From positions 1 through 64,000 of the forward strand of contig JAKVBH010000014.1 of the NCBI GenBank assembly GCA_022447495.1: a DNA stretch of 64,000 bases. Direction: 5' to 3'. Below are positions 18,745-30,098 of the stretch, piece after piece. The notes below the pieces were generated by a model that saw only the letters and a list, made by a program, of their open reading frames with translations, searched no databases and had not been told where the DNA came from. Numbering within the stretch: position 1 is the first letter of the stretch; each line of letters opens with the position of its first letter. This DNA comes from Marinovum sp. Its GTDB lineage: Bacteria; Pseudomonadota; Alphaproteobacteria; Rhodobacterales; Rhodobacteraceae. The translations under genes were made by a program, and so were the position numbers.

Positions 18745-18759
18745 TTAACGCGACATTAA
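18745..18759. promoter_or_regulatory. CtrA-binding site upstream of cckA
   Basis: TTAACGCGACATTAA is a perfect TTAA-N7-TTAA. It lies 70 nt upstream of the preferred cckA start in the 115-nt spacer after the rsmB-like gene. A second, looser TTAA-N6-TTAA follows at about 18773-18786. Confidence 0.7.
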
Positions 18760-18790
18760 CGCTTATCAACCTTAAGATGAGTTAATAGGG

Positions 18791-19945
18791 CTAGCTTTTC
18801 TGCATGATTGCAAGGAAAAAACCGTCTCCCCCATCCTCATGCCCCCAAGACTGCGTCTGCAAAACATCGAAATCAGGCACGTTTGCACAAAACATCTCGA
18901 CCGAATGGATATTTTCAGAATGCAACAAAGAGCATGTTGCATACGCTAAAATCCCATTTTTATTCAGATGCTTAGATGCCTTTTCTAGCACGTTCACTTG
19001 CTGAATGTTGATTGCATCCAATCTCTCAGGTGTCAGGGCCCACTTCCCCTGTGGGTCGCGCCTCCAGGATCCACTTCCTGAACAAGGGGCGTCACAGAGG
19101 ATTAAGTCATAGGTCTCCCGCACTTCGTTTACGATTCTGATGGTTGCGCCTGCACGTTTCGCACGTTGGGGAATTGGCCCCATACGTCTAGTAGAAATGT
19201 CATAGGCGTCAACTTGCGTATTCAAACGCGCCGCAAGGGCCAGCGTCTTGCCACCACCGCCCGCACAATAGTCAAGAACCTTGTCCCCAGGTTCGATTGG
19301 TAGGTTGGAAACGATCGCTTGGCTCGCGGCATCCTGCAACTCGATCAAACCGTTCAGATAACATTGAGACCGAGCCACAGCGCGCGCGCCTGACTGCACT
19401 CGCAACGCAGTTGGGGCCAGCTCATGGATTGCCGTCTGAATGCCCTCATCAGCCAACTGCGCTTGAACCTTATCCCGGGTGATCCGCGCAACGTTGACAC
19501 GCAAATCAACGGGTGCCCTGCTTTGTTGCGCTTTGGCTTCAGCTCGTGCTGTCTCTTCACTGCGGCCATCGCAGAGCAGCGGCCAAAGCCAATCCGGCCA
19601 ATCCATCGCCACCAAAGGGGATGGGTCGGTAGGCAAGTTTGCTTCGTCGTCGGACAAAGGGGCCGGTGCATAGGTGCTTGAGCCAAAAAGAGATTCTACA
19701 TCAACGCCTTGCATGCGACACAGACCAAGAATACGACACCGTCCATTTGTGCCATCGCCCCAATGGGCGGTCGACCGCCAACATCGAAGCACGTCATAGA
19801 CATGGTCACGCACCGCAGTGCGGTCTTTTGATCCAGCAAATCGGCTTGCCCGGGCCCAAGATATGAGCGCTTGTTCAACAGGCGCCCCATCGACGATCTT
19901 GTCTAAAACCACAATGGCGGCTTGAAGGCGCGCGCCCGGGGTCAT
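18791..19945 (-). CDS. RsmB-family RNA (cytosine-5) methyltransferase
   Basis: 384-aa SAM-dependent m5C methyltransferase of the NOL1/NOP2/Sun group. SAM motif VLDYCAGGGGKTLALAA near residue 225, catalytic motif DAPCSGSGSWRRDP near 290 and second cysteine in YATCSLLHSEN near 340. The N-terminal part is NusB-like but short, as in alphaproteobacterial RsmB homologues that act on 16S rRNA. It starts 6 nt after guaB. Confidence 0.9.
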   Translation of the reverse strand: MTPGARLQAAIVVLDKIVDGAPVEQALISWARASRFAGSKDRTAVRDHVYDVLRCWRSTAHWGDGTNGRCRILGLCRMQGVDVESLFGSSTYAPAPLSDDEANLPTDPSPLVAMDWPDWLWPLLCDGRSEETARAEAKAQQSRAPVDLRVNVARITRDKVQAQLADEGIQTAIHELAPTALRVQSGARAVARSQCYLNGLIELQDAASQAIVSNLPIEPGDKVLDYCAGGGGKTLALAARLNTQVDAYDISTRRMGPIPQRAKRAGATIRIVNEVRETYDLILCDAPCSGSGSWRRDPQGKWALTPERLDAINIQQVNVLEKASKHLNKNGILAYATCSLLHSENIHSVEMFCANVPDFDVLQTQSWGHEDGGDGFFLAIMQKS

Positions 19946-19951
19946 CGTGGA

Positions 19952-21418
<1,467 letters not shown>

Positions 21419-21595
21419 CTAACTCATTTGACGCCTCCCTATTTCACGCCCTTGGCCAAATGAAAAGCCCTGCAAATGGGCGGAACGTCACATCTATCGC
21501 GTTATCGTGAAGTATGTGAGGCCTGCCCTCGGCTGTGCAAACCACCTATATTCGGGTCATATGGCGGGCGTATTCCACTTAACCTGAGGTGTGGC

Positions 21596-23626
21596 GTGTT
21601 CAAAGCCTTAACCATCGTGCTCTGTCTCTGGACCTTGTTCTTGGTACCTTTCGCCCATGCGGGCCAAGGCGACGTGGATGTACGCACAAGCGCCAGTGTG
21701 CGGTTGATCTCAGCCGAAAACGGCGTCGCACCGGATGCCAGCACGCTCAGCCTCGGCCTCATGGTGGAAATGGAACCCGGTTGGAAAACCTATTGGCGCA
21801 GCCCAGGTGAAGTCGGTTTACCACCCGAAATCGTGTGGACATCCCCAGACACGGTGGCCGGCGCGACCTTGTTCTTCCCCGCACCTGAGCGGTTCACCGC
21901 CTTTGACATCGAGAACTTCGGCTACAGCGGCACGGTGATTTTCCCAATCGAAGTGACACTCACCGACCCGGGCGCGCCAGCGCAACTTACCGCGGAGGCC
22001 CGTCTTTTGGTCTGTGCGGATATTTGCATACCAGAGGACTTTTCAGTATCGCTCGATTTACCCTCCGGAACCGATATCGATCAAAAAGCTGCCAGCTTAT
22101 TGTCAGATGCGGATTCAAAAGTGCCGCTGATGCCAGAAGAGGCAGGGCTCATATCGCTGACCGCCTACGTGGACGACAGCCACTTGACCTTACTGGCCAG
22201 CCGGGATCGACCGTTCCTGCAGCCAGATGTTTTTCCTGAACTTGGCGACGATCTCGACCCTGCGAGTTTTGGCAAACCTTTGATCCGCTTATCTGACGGG
22301 GGGCGCACGTTGTGGGCAGAATTCCCAACGCTCTATCGCCCGGACGTCGAGCACGCTGTTGATATCACGATCACTGACAGCGAGTGGGCCGTAACCGGAA
22401 CAGCCGCAATGGTCGCACACGCCCCCGCGGCGCCAGCGTCTTCGACGTTACTCTGGATGCTTATGGTGGCCCTCGCTGGCGGCCTGCTCCTGAACGTCAT
22501 GCCTTGCGTATTGCCTGTGCTGTCTTTGAAGATCGGATATGCACTTGAGCGCAGTGTTGATGGCCCTGCCCGCGTTCGTGCCGGGTTCTTGGCCTCCAGT
22601 GTCGGCATCATCATGTTCATGTGGGGGCTCGCCGCAGTCACACTGTCTATGAAGTCCATGGGCCAGGCGGTTGGGTGGGGCATGCAATTTCAGAACCCTG
22701 GTTTCTTGGGCGCTATGGTCCTGCTCATCGCACTATTTGCCGCGAATATGGCCGGGCTCTTTGAAATCAACCTCCCCGCGTCATGGCAGACGCAGTTGGG
22801 TGGGCCACAATCGAAAGGACTTGCTGGTGATTTTGCCACTGGAGCCTTTGCCGCCGTGATGGCGACACCCTGTTCTGCGCCGTTTTTGGGAACCGCCGTT
22901 GCCTTTGCAATGGCGGGTTCTTCGCTTGAGACGTGGATCATTTTCACGGCGCTCGGGCTGGGGTTGGCGCTGCCCTATCTGGTGTTTGCGCTGCGTCCGG
23001 GGCTTTTGCGGGCTTTACCGCGACCCGGCGCCTGGATGACGTGGGTGAAATGGGTGCTTGCCGGACTTTTGGCTTTAACCGCAGTATGGCTCCTCAGCGT
23101 TTTATGGCGCGCCGCTGGGGCCTGGGCCGCGGGGAGCTGTGCAGGAGCGGCCGTTGCGCTTGTAGCTCTGGTATCTCGCCCGTGGCGAGGAAGAGCGATC
23201 GCCGCTGGCATGCTTCTTGCACTTGGCGCAGTTTTGCCTTCGGCACTGGCGGACACGACCCCGATGGCCCAAAGCACCAAAGACAATTGGGTCGCCTTTG
23301 ACCGCAACGTCATCGATGCCCGAGTGGCAGAAGGTCAGGTGGTCTTTGTCGACGTGACCGCCGATTGGTGCCTGACCTGCAAAGCGAACAAACGCCTCGT
23401 CCTTGACCGTGCGCCAACGTCGGACCTTTTGACCAGCGATGACGTGGTGGCAATGCTGGCCGATTGGACTCGGCCCAGCGATGATATCACAGCCTATCTT
23501 CAAAGTTTCGGGCGCTATGGTATCCCGTTCAACGCAGTCTATGGACCTGGTGCGCCATTGGGCATCCCACTTCCAGAAGTGCTCTCAGCCGACGCAATCG
23601 CACAAGCGATTGCTCAAGCGCGCTGA
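21596..23626 (+). CDS. DsbD/ScsB-like thiol:disulfide reductase
   Basis: About 676 aa. A signal peptide from GTG 21596 (FKALTIVLCLWTLFLVPFAHA) is followed by a periplasmic beta domain with a CADICIP cysteine pair, eight membrane segments with the DsbD core cysteines (NVMPCVLPVLSLK and MATPCSAPFLGT), and a C-terminal thioredoxin domain with DWCLTCK. It carries electrons from cytosolic thioredoxin to periplasmic partners. GTG is chosen because it places the signal peptide at the N-terminus with TGAGGTG upstream; an earlier ATG at 21476 would bury it. It ends exactly next to the convergent ccmI. Confidence 0.9.
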   Translation: MFKALTIVLCLWTLFLVPFAHAGQGDVDVRTSASVRLISAENGVAPDASTLSLGLMVEMEPGWKTYWRSPGEVGLPPEIVWTSPDTVAGATLFFPAPERFTAFDIENFGYSGTVIFPIEVTLTDPGAPAQLTAEARLLVCADICIPEDFSVSLDLPSGTDIDQKAASLLSDADSKVPLMPEEAGLISLTAYVDDSHLTLLASRDRPFLQPDVFPELGDDLDPASFGKPLIRLSDGGRTLWAEFPTLYRPDVEHAVDITITDSEWAVTGTAAMVAHAPAAPASSTLLWMLMVALAGGLLLNVMPCVLPVLSLKIGYALERSVDGPARVRAGFLASSVGIIMFMWGLAAVTLSMKSMGQAVGWGMQFQNPGFLGAMVLLIALFAANMAGLFEINLPASWQTQLGGPQSKGLAGDFATGAFAAVMATPCSAPFLGTAVAFAMAGSSLETWIIFTALGLGLALPYLVFALRPGLLRALPRPGAWMTWVKWVLAGLLALTAVWLLSVLWRAAGAWAAGSCAGAAVALVALVSRPWRGRAIAAGMLLALGAVLPSALADTTPMAQSTKDNWVAFDRNVIDARVAEGQVVFVDVTADWCLTCKANKRLVLDRAPTSDLLTSDDVVAMLADWTRPSDDITAYLQSFGRYGIPFNAVYGPGAPLGIPLPEVLSADAIAQAIAQAR

Positions 23627-24790
23627 TCATTCGAAACCTAGTTGTTGAAGTGCTCGTACAACAGCTTGTTTACGCGGGTCATCCTCAGGCGCCGCGGCAA
23701 GGAGCTCACGGGCGCGTAAAAATGCCTCACGTGCTGCATCCTCCTCTTGAAGCACAAACCGCGCTTGGGCCAAGCGAATCCAACCGTCGACATCCTCTGG
23801 CGTATCGTTCAGCCGCGCCGCAAGACCGTCGACCATACCGCGGATCATCGCCGCGCGGTCTTCCTCGCTCATCTCCGCGGCCGCAGCCATGTCGGCGGCA
23901 TCTGGGCCAGGGCGATCCTCTGAAACAGCCGCACCTAGGACGTCTTCAAGCTCCAGCGGCGGCACCCCACGATCTGCGCGCAAGCCATTAAGTGCATTTA
24001 GGAAAAAAGGTATCCAAGGCTGCGTCACGCTCTCCTTGGCGATCCTTTGAGCGAGCCTTGCTTCGGCCTCCTCTTCACGTCCCTCCTGAAGCAGCCATTG
24101 GGCGTAGTAATAGGTTCCCGCTGGATTGTCGGGGTCCAATCCCAGCGCACGTTCAAGGATCAATACCGTCCGGTTTGTCACAACACCTTGTTCAGCGGTG
24201 ATCAGTGCTTCGGCGTATTGGGTCAAAATACCAGAGCTGACATCCTCTCGATCTGCGACCCGAGCAAAGGCCAAAGCAGCATCGCCGGGTTGGTCGAGCC
24301 GCATATAGGCACGCGCCAGCAAGACCCACCCTTTGGTCTCTCCGCCATCCGGTTGCGCCAACAGCCGTTCACGCAATTCCCGCACAAGGGCCACTTCGCG
24401 CGCAAGGCCATCGCGCTCTGCACTGCGCTCTGCGAATGGCTGCGATGGTGTGCCTGGACTGCCAAGATAGGCGTAAAGGCCCACGGCGGCGAATGGCACA
24501 CAGAACGCGCCAGCAATCAAAACGGCACGCCCGCCACCGCGCAGCGCGTCATCTTCGGTACGGGAGGCCACCAACATGCGACGCTTGATCTCGACCTTCG
24601 CGGCCTCTGCTTCCTGGTCTGTGAGCAACCCCGCTTTGGCCTCACGATCCACTTCAGCAACTTGATCGGCAAAAATCGCCAGCGCACCGTCTTTTCGATT
24701 GGTCGTCGACGCACCGCCACGCCAAAGGGGCATCAAAACAAGCAAGACGGCCATGGCCGAGAGGGCGATTGTTACGGCCCAAAAGATCAT
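23627..24790 (-). CDS. ccmI: Cytochrome c maturation protein CcmI
   Basis: 387-aa apocytochrome c chaperone. Two N-terminal membrane segments (about residues 2-22 and 90-110) flank a cytoplasmic loop with the CcmI feature EVDREAKAGLLTDQEAEAAK. The long C-terminal part is TPR-like (for example WVLLARAYMRLDQPGDAALAF and GWIRLAQARFVLQEEDAA). It holds apocytochrome for the CcmF/CcmH ligase. It overlaps the ccmH stop by 4 nt. Confidence 0.93.
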   Translation of the reverse strand: MIFWAVTIALSAMAVLLVLMPLWRGGASTTNRKDGALAIFADQVAEVDREAKAGLLTDQEAEAAKVEIKRRMLVASRTEDDALRGGGRAVLIAGAFCVPFAAVGLYAYLGSPGTPSQPFAERSAERDGLAREVALVRELRERLLAQPDGGETKGWVLLARAYMRLDQPGDAALAFARVADREDVSSGILTQYAEALITAEQGVVTNRTVLILERALGLDPDNPAGTYYYAQWLLQEGREEEAEARLAQRIAKESVTQPWIPFFLNALNGLRADRGVPPLELEDVLGAAVSEDRPGPDAADMAAAAEMSEEDRAAMIRGMVDGLAARLNDTPEDVDGWIRLAQARFVLQEEDAAREAFLRARELLAAAPEDDPRKQAVVRALQQLGFE

Positions 24791-25299
24791 ATGTCAGGGT
24801 CCCGTGGGTCCGAGGCTTGCTCAGAATTGTGCGCGTCATCATCCTTTGACGTAAGTTGCGCTAAAAGCGCGTTCGCCTCCGCGAGGTCATCCGCACTCAA
24901 ACCTTCACTGGGCCTGCCGCTTTGACGACGAAGCGCGAGACCCGCAACACCAAGACCCAAAAGCATGAGGGCCAAAGGTCCAATCCACAGGGCATAGGTC
25001 GATGGTTTAAAGGGCGGCTTGAAGAGCACGTAATCGCCATAACGGGCCACCAGAAACGCCTCGACCTCCGCGTTTGTGTCCCCCGCCATGATGCGCTCAC
25101 GGATCAAAATACGTAGATCGCGCGCGACGCCCGCGTTCGAGCTGTCGATAGGTTCGTTTTGACACACGACACAGCGGACATTCTTTGAAATCTCACGCGC
25201 CCGTTCTTCGAGCACAGGATCATCGAGGACCTCATCGGGTTCCACCGCCCAAAGAGGCACAGAAAATATCAAAATGAGAACAAGCGCCAGATACTTCAC
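24787..25299 (-). CDS. ccmH: Cytochrome c maturation protein CcmH
   Basis: 170-aa periplasmic thiol reductase anchored by one C-terminal membrane segment (WIGPLALMLLGLGVAGLAL). Signal peptide from GTG 25299 (KYLALVLILIFSVPLWA); the redox motif RCVVCQNEPI reduces apocytochrome for haem attachment. The GTG overlaps the ccmG stop (GTGA), which fixes the start; the ~50 residues upstream in frame belong to ccmG sequence. Confidence 0.95.
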   Translation of the reverse strand: MKYLALVLILIFSVPLWAVEPDEVLDDPVLEERAREISKNVRCVVCQNEPIDSSNAGVARDLRILIRERIMAGDTNAEVEAFLVARYGDYVLFKPPFKPSTYALWIGPLALMLLGLGVAGLALRRQSGRPSEGLSADDLAEANALLAQLTSKDDDAHNSEQASDPRDPDI

Positions 25300-25856
25300 G
25301 ATCCTGGCTCCACTCCGCGGGCCGTGATGAGCGCATCGCGTAAATTGCCCACCGCTTGTTCGGTGACCAAGGGGCCCGCGAAACGAAAGGTGATACGACC
25401 TTGAGCGTCGATGACAAAGGTCTCTGGTACGCCCGTTACGCCCCAATCAATGCCCGTGCGGCCCGTGAAATCGTGACCAATCCGATCGTAGGGATTACCA
25501 AGCTCCCGCAACCATCCCGCCGCATCTTCGGCGCGGTCTTTGTAGTTGATGCCCATCAAGGCCACGCCTTCTTCCCTTGCAAAGCGCGTGAGCACTGGAT
25601 GTTCCGCCCGGCATGGGACACACCATGAGGCAAAAACATTCACAACCGATGCGTCTGACTGCCCTATGAGATCAGCCTGCGATAGCCCCGGCGTGTCGAT
25701 CCCGTCAATCGGCGCCAGGTCAAACGCGGGCGCAAGACGGCTCACCAAAGCCGATGGGATTGCATTTGGGTCACGGTCTCCATTGAGGCCCCAAACAAAG
25801 AACCCACCCAATACCGCAACGATAAGCAACGGCAGAAAGACCAGAACACGACGCAT
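25296..25856 (-). CDS. ccmG: Thioredoxin-like CcmG/DsbE
   Basis: 186-aa membrane-anchored periplasmic thioredoxin. N-terminal membrane anchor (VLVFLPLLIVAVLGGFFVWG), active site ASWCVPCRAEHP near residue 80 and cis-proline region GVPETFVID. It passes electrons from the DsbD-like protein to CcmH. It starts 3 nt after ccmF. Confidence 0.95.
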   Translation of the reverse strand: MRRVLVFLPLLIVAVLGGFFVWGLNGDRDPNAIPSALVSRLAPAFDLAPIDGIDTPGLSQADLIGQSDASVVNVFASWCVPCRAEHPVLTRFAREEGVALMGINYKDRAEDAAGWLRELGNPYDRIGHDFTGRTGIDWGVTGVPETFVIDAQGRITFRFAGPLVTEQAVGNLRDALITARGVEPGS

Positions 25857-25859
25857 AGT

Positions 25860-27857
25860 TTACTCCGCTGGTGTAGCTTGGGGGGCGGGATTTGTCCGAG
25901 AACGCCGCGGCGCGCCAACGCGCAATCGCCGATCCGAAAGTGACATGCACCCGCCAAGCACCAAGAACGCGGCGCCGATCCAAATGAAATTGACCAACGG
26001 CTCGTAGATGATCCGCAACGTCCACACATCGCCACCAGTTTCCGCAGCCGGTTCCGCCACCGAGGCGTAGAGATCACCAGCCAATGTGTGGCGGATTGCG
26101 CTTTCCGTCGTGGCTTGTCTTGCAACAGGATAAGTGCGTCGTTCAGGATAGAGCACTGTGACAAACGCACCATTGCGCGTCACGTGAAGCGACGCACGCG
26201 CCGCCACGTAGTTTGGTCCCTGCACCCGCTGCACACCGTCGAAACGCACATCAAAGCCGGCAATCTCGACTATAGTTCCGGTCGAAGCAAAAGTCACAAC
26301 GTCCTCTTTCCACGCACTAGAACCCACAAAGCCAAAAACACAGATGGCCAGCCCCAGATGTGCCAAAGTCATCCCATGGGTAGCACGGGGTAAACCTTTT
26401 GCCCGGCGCCAGCTTTCGGCAAACGGAGCCGAAAAAAGTTTGACCCGCTGCGCCCATTCCATAGCGGTGGCGATCAACAACCAACCTCCGAGTAAAAAGG
26501 CGAGCACGGCCAGAACAGGGCCGTTGGTTTGAAGATACCAAATTCCTAAAGCAGCGACAGCCGTAAGCACCATCAACCACCGCAACTTTTGAACCAGAGC
26601 ACTTAAATCCGCCCTCTTCCAACTCAAGAACGGCCCTGTACCCATAACGAAGAGCAGTGGCAGCATCAGCGGCACGAACGACAGGTTGAAGAACGGCGGA
26701 CCTACTGAGATTTTGGCCCCCGTCATAGCCTCTAAGAAGAGCGGATAGAGCGTCCCAAAGAGAATCGTCCCGGTGCCCACAGCCAACAAAAGGTTGTTCA
26801 TCAACAACCCACCTTCGCGACTGACCGGTTGGAAGAGCCCGCCGCCTTCCATGGCCGGCGCGCGCCATGCATAGAGTGCGAGAGAACCACCAATCGAGAG
26901 ACCGAGCAAAATGAGAATGTAGATACCACGTTCAGGGTCAACAGCAAAGGCATGCACCGATGTCAGAAGCCCCGACCGCACGATGAACGTTCCAAAAAGC
27001 GAGAGCGAAAATGTCAGAATGGCCAAGAGGATTGTCCATGACTTAAACGCCCCACGCTTTTCCGTGACGATGGCGGAATGCAAAAGCGCTGTGCCCAGAA
27101 GCCACGGCATGAAGGAGACGTTCTCAACCGGGTCCCAGAACCACCATCCGCCCCAACCAAGCTCATAATATGCCCACCAGGACCCAAGCGCGATGCCGCC
27201 GGTCAGCGCTATCCAAGCAGCCAACGTCCAAGGTCGCACCCACCGCGCCCAAGCGGCGTCGACGCGACCTTCTATCAAGGCAGCCACTGCAAACGAAAAC
27301 ACAATGGAGAAACCAACATACCCGACATAAAGAAGCGGCGGGTGTAGTGCGAGGCCAATGTCTTGCAAAAGCGGGTTGAGATCATTGCCATCCAAAGGCG
27401 GCGGTATCATGCGCTCAAACGGATTGGAGGTAAGGAGCATAAAGCTCAAGAAACCCAGAGAAATCCATCCCTGCACAGCCAAGGTACGCGCCCGCAATGT
27501 AATCGGAATGTTGGCGCCAAAGACCGCAACCCCAGCACCGAAAAGCGCCAGTATGAGCGTCCACAAAAGCAAGCTGCCCTCATGGCTGCCCCAAGTGGCT
27601 GACACTTTATAAATCATAGGTTTCAGAGAGTTGGAATTTTGAACGACATTGAGAACCGTGAAATCGCTCACCACAAAGGCCCACATCAACGAGGCAAAAG
27701 CGATTGCACATAACACAAACTGTCCAATGGCGGTGGATTGCCCAACGTGCATAAAGAGCAAGTTCCCCCGTGACGCCCCGACCAACGGCAAAGTCGACTG
27801 CAAAACTGCCACGCAAAGCGCCAGCGCAAGTGCAATTTGTCCGATCTCTGGGATCAT
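25860..27857 (-). CDS. ccmF: Haem lyase subunit CcmF
   Basis: 665-aa polytopic membrane protein, the core of the System I cytochrome c synthase. The tryptophan-rich haem-handling motif WGGWWFWDPVENVSFMPW is present near residue 230, with conserved membrane histidines around it and a large periplasmic C-terminal domain. First gene of ccmF-ccmG-ccmH-ccmI. ccmA-E are not in this window. Confidence 0.97.
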   Translation of the reverse strand: MIPEIGQIALALALCVAVLQSTLPLVGASRGNLLFMHVGQSTAIGQFVLCAIAFASLMWAFVVSDFTVLNVVQNSNSLKPMIYKVSATWGSHEGSLLLWTLILALFGAGVAVFGANIPITLRARTLAVQGWISLGFLSFMLLTSNPFERMIPPPLDGNDLNPLLQDIGLALHPPLLYVGYVGFSIVFSFAVAALIEGRVDAAWARWVRPWTLAAWIALTGGIALGSWWAYYELGWGGWWFWDPVENVSFMPWLLGTALLHSAIVTEKRGAFKSWTILLAILTFSLSLFGTFIVRSGLLTSVHAFAVDPERGIYILILLGLSIGGSLALYAWRAPAMEGGGLFQPVSREGGLLMNNLLLAVGTGTILFGTLYPLFLEAMTGAKISVGPPFFNLSFVPLMLPLLFVMGTGPFLSWKRADLSALVQKLRWLMVLTAVAALGIWYLQTNGPVLAVLAFLLGGWLLIATAMEWAQRVKLFSAPFAESWRRAKGLPRATHGMTLAHLGLAICVFGFVGSSAWKEDVVTFASTGTIVEIAGFDVRFDGVQRVQGPNYVAARASLHVTRNGAFVTVLYPERRTYPVARQATTESAIRHTLAGDLYASVAEPAAETGGDVWTLRIIYEPLVNFIWIGAAFLVLGGCMSLSDRRLRVGAPRRSRTNPAPQATPAE

Positions 27858-28061
27858 GGGCTTCCCCTTCAGGTGGCTGAACCAAGGTTACCGAATACCT
27901 GCCCAATATTTAAGCCAAACTTACCGCCGCCAAGCGTCCGAGGTGTCGCACCCAAACCCTAGAACCTTGGTTCCGATCCGTGCTTGCTTGGTTTGATCCG
28001 CCAAAGCCCTCCCCAAAAAAGCGCACGTGGGCGTCGTCCACTCAATTTGGAAAAGCCAGCC

Positions 28062-29459
28062 TCACGCCAAACTTGGAAGCCAAAGTACGATCCATGGAAA
28101 TGCAACCAGCAATGCAATGGTCACGGCATCAGCGATAAAAAACGGGGTCACGCCCTTGAACACGTCTTGAACCGTGAGGTCATCGCGCACGCCTGCAACC
28201 ACAAAACAGTTGAGGCCAATGGGCGGGGTGATGAGGCAAAACTCCGCCATCTTCACCACCAAGATGCCAAACCAAATCGCGCACATCGGCCCCGACATGC
28301 CAAATGTGCTGTCTTCCATTGAGACGAACTCACCGCCGTTCAGTGCCATCACCGCAGGGTACACCACGGGCAGGGTAAGCAAAAGCATCCCAATCGCATC
28401 CATGAACATGCCCAAAACCGCATAGGCCAAGAGGATGCACACAAGGATCAGCATAGGGGAAACAGTCAGCGACGTGATCCATTCGCTAAACGCGCCAGGC
28501 AGATCCGCAAACCCCAAGAAACGAACATATATCAAAACACCCCAGATGATGGTGAAAATCATCACGGTGAGCTTCGCCGTTTCCAACAGCGCATCTTTGA
28601 GTTGGCTCCACCGCATGCCCCGATAAAGCGCCATACAAAAAACAATAAAGGCACCCACGGCCCCGCCCTCAGTCGGCGTGCCCCAGGCATCGCCAAAGGG
28701 ATTGTAGACAAAAAAGATGATGATCACGACCACCGCCACAATGGGCAATGCCGCCGGTAGGCTTTCGAACCGTTGACGCCAGGTGAACCCGGTCACGGGG
28801 GGGCCCACATTTTTGAAAATAACCGCTATGCCAATGATCAGCGCCGCATAGACGAGAGCGGAAAATGCCCCAGGGATGAAGCCAGCCAAAAGCAGCTTGC
28901 CCACATCTTGTTCAACGATGATCGCATAGATCACGAGGATCGCTGAGGGGGGGATGAGCGAGGCCAAAGTGCCGCCCGCGGCCACCACGCCCGCAGCAAA
29001 TTGCTTGTTATAGCCGACCTTTTGCATCTCGGGGATTGCGATCCGAGCAAAGACCGCCGCCGTGGCCACGGAGGCCCCCGACACCGCCGCAAAGCCCGCG
29101 GTGGAGAAGACCGTGGAGACTGCCAGTCCGCCGGGCACCCAAGCGATCCACCGCTTCGCCGCTTCGAAAAGCGCCCGGGTCAGTCCGGCGTAATAGGCGA
29201 GATAGCCGATCAGAATGAACACAGGGATCAAGCTCAGCGTATGGGCCGCCACTTTGGAATGCGGCACTTGACCCGCGGTTTTCACCGCAACGCCAAGCGC
29301 CCAGCCAAAGTGTTCGGTTCCAAAGTCGCGCTTCTCCCAGAAAACGAGAATGAGGCCCACGAGCCCCGCCAAACCGGCGGCAAACGCCACGCGCATGCCC
29401 AAAATGACCATGGCCAAGAGGCCCGCCGTCACATAGAGTCCAATGGTGGTGCTCTCCAT
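28062..29459 (-). CDS. TRAP transporter large permease (DctM type)
   Basis: 465-aa, ~12-segment membrane subunit of a tripartite ATP-independent periplasmic transporter. The family motifs GASVATAAVFARIAIPEMQK and GGTLASLIPPSAI, each with the expected glycine/serine pattern, are present. It moves the bound solute with sodium. It follows the small permease by 3 nt; substrate not deducible. Confidence 0.95.
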   Translation of the reverse strand: MESTTIGLYVTAGLLAMVILGMRVAFAAGLAGLVGLILVFWEKRDFGTEHFGWALGVAVKTAGQVPHSKVAAHTLSLIPVFILIGYLAYYAGLTRALFEAAKRWIAWVPGGLAVSTVFSTAGFAAVSGASVATAAVFARIAIPEMQKVGYNKQFAAGVVAAGGTLASLIPPSAILVIYAIIVEQDVGKLLLAGFIPGAFSALVYAALIIGIAVIFKNVGPPVTGFTWRQRFESLPAALPIVAVVVIIIFFVYNPFGDAWGTPTEGGAVGAFIVFCMALYRGMRWSQLKDALLETAKLTVMIFTIIWGVLIYVRFLGFADLPGAFSEWITSLTVSPMLILVCILLAYAVLGMFMDAIGMLLLTLPVVYPAVMALNGGEFVSMEDSTFGMSGPMCAIWFGILVVKMAEFCLITPPIGLNCFVVAGVRDDLTVQDVFKGVTPFFIADAVTIALLVAFPWIVLWLPSLA

Positions 29460-29462
29460 GAC

Positions 29463-30095
29463 TTAGGGCTCCTCTGGTTCGAGTTGCGCAGCTTCGACTT
29501 GGGCCTGTTCCGCAACGGAAAGCACCATGGGCACTGCAACGGGTCGCTCTAATCCAAACACCAACCCGCGGACAAATCCCCAAGCCTGGAGCAACAGGCG
29601 CAACGAGATCACACCAAACGCCACCGGGACAACCAGTTTTGTGGGCCATGTGGGCATGTTGATGTCATCGAAACTATCACGGCTGCACCAAGGTCGCGCG
29701 CAGTCAAAAGAACGCTCAAAATGCTCCCAAGCGCCCCATGTGAGCAGCACCATCAACACCAAGATGAGCAAAACAGAGAGAAGCTCAAACGCCCAAAGTG
29801 GGCGCCCCTTCAAACGGCCCACCACCAAATCCATACGGATATGCGTCCCGTCGCGTTGGACATAGGCAATCCCAAGGATGGCAATGAACGGCATCGCCGC
29901 TTCAATGAAATTGGTGTAGCCCTGAAGCGGCCATTCAAAAAATTCGCGCCCGCCCACAGAGCGTACCGCAAGCCACATCAACGCAAAGATGGCTAGCCCT
30001 GAGATCAGCGCGCAAATGCGCTCGATAACCAAAAGCCCTCGATCCAAACGGCTCAGCAGGGAACCATCCTCCAAAACGGCAGCACTGCCCGCCAT
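29463..30095 (-). CDS. TRAP transporter small permease (DctQ type)
   Basis: 210-aa membrane protein with four hydrophobic segments typical of the Q subunit, plus a ~50-residue acidic C-terminal tail. It contacts the large permease. It starts 3 nt after the YjbR-like gene, so all TRAP genes are one operon with that insertion. Confidence 0.9.
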   Translation of the reverse strand: MAGSAAVLEDGSLLSRLDRGLLVIERICALISGLAIFALMWLAVRSVGGREFFEWPLQGYTNFIEAAMPFIAILGIAYVQRDGTHIRMDLVVGRLKGRPLWAFELLSVLLILVLMVLLTWGAWEHFERSFDCARPWCSRDSFDDINMPTWPTKLVVPVAFGVISLRLLLQAWGFVRGLVFGLERPVAVPMVLSVAEQAQVEAAQLEPEEP

Positions 30096-30098
30096 GAT

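Noticed and set aside
18773-18786. Second TTAA-N6-TTAA near cckA as a CtrA site
   Set aside because: Spacing is 6, not 7; kept only as a comment to the exact site.
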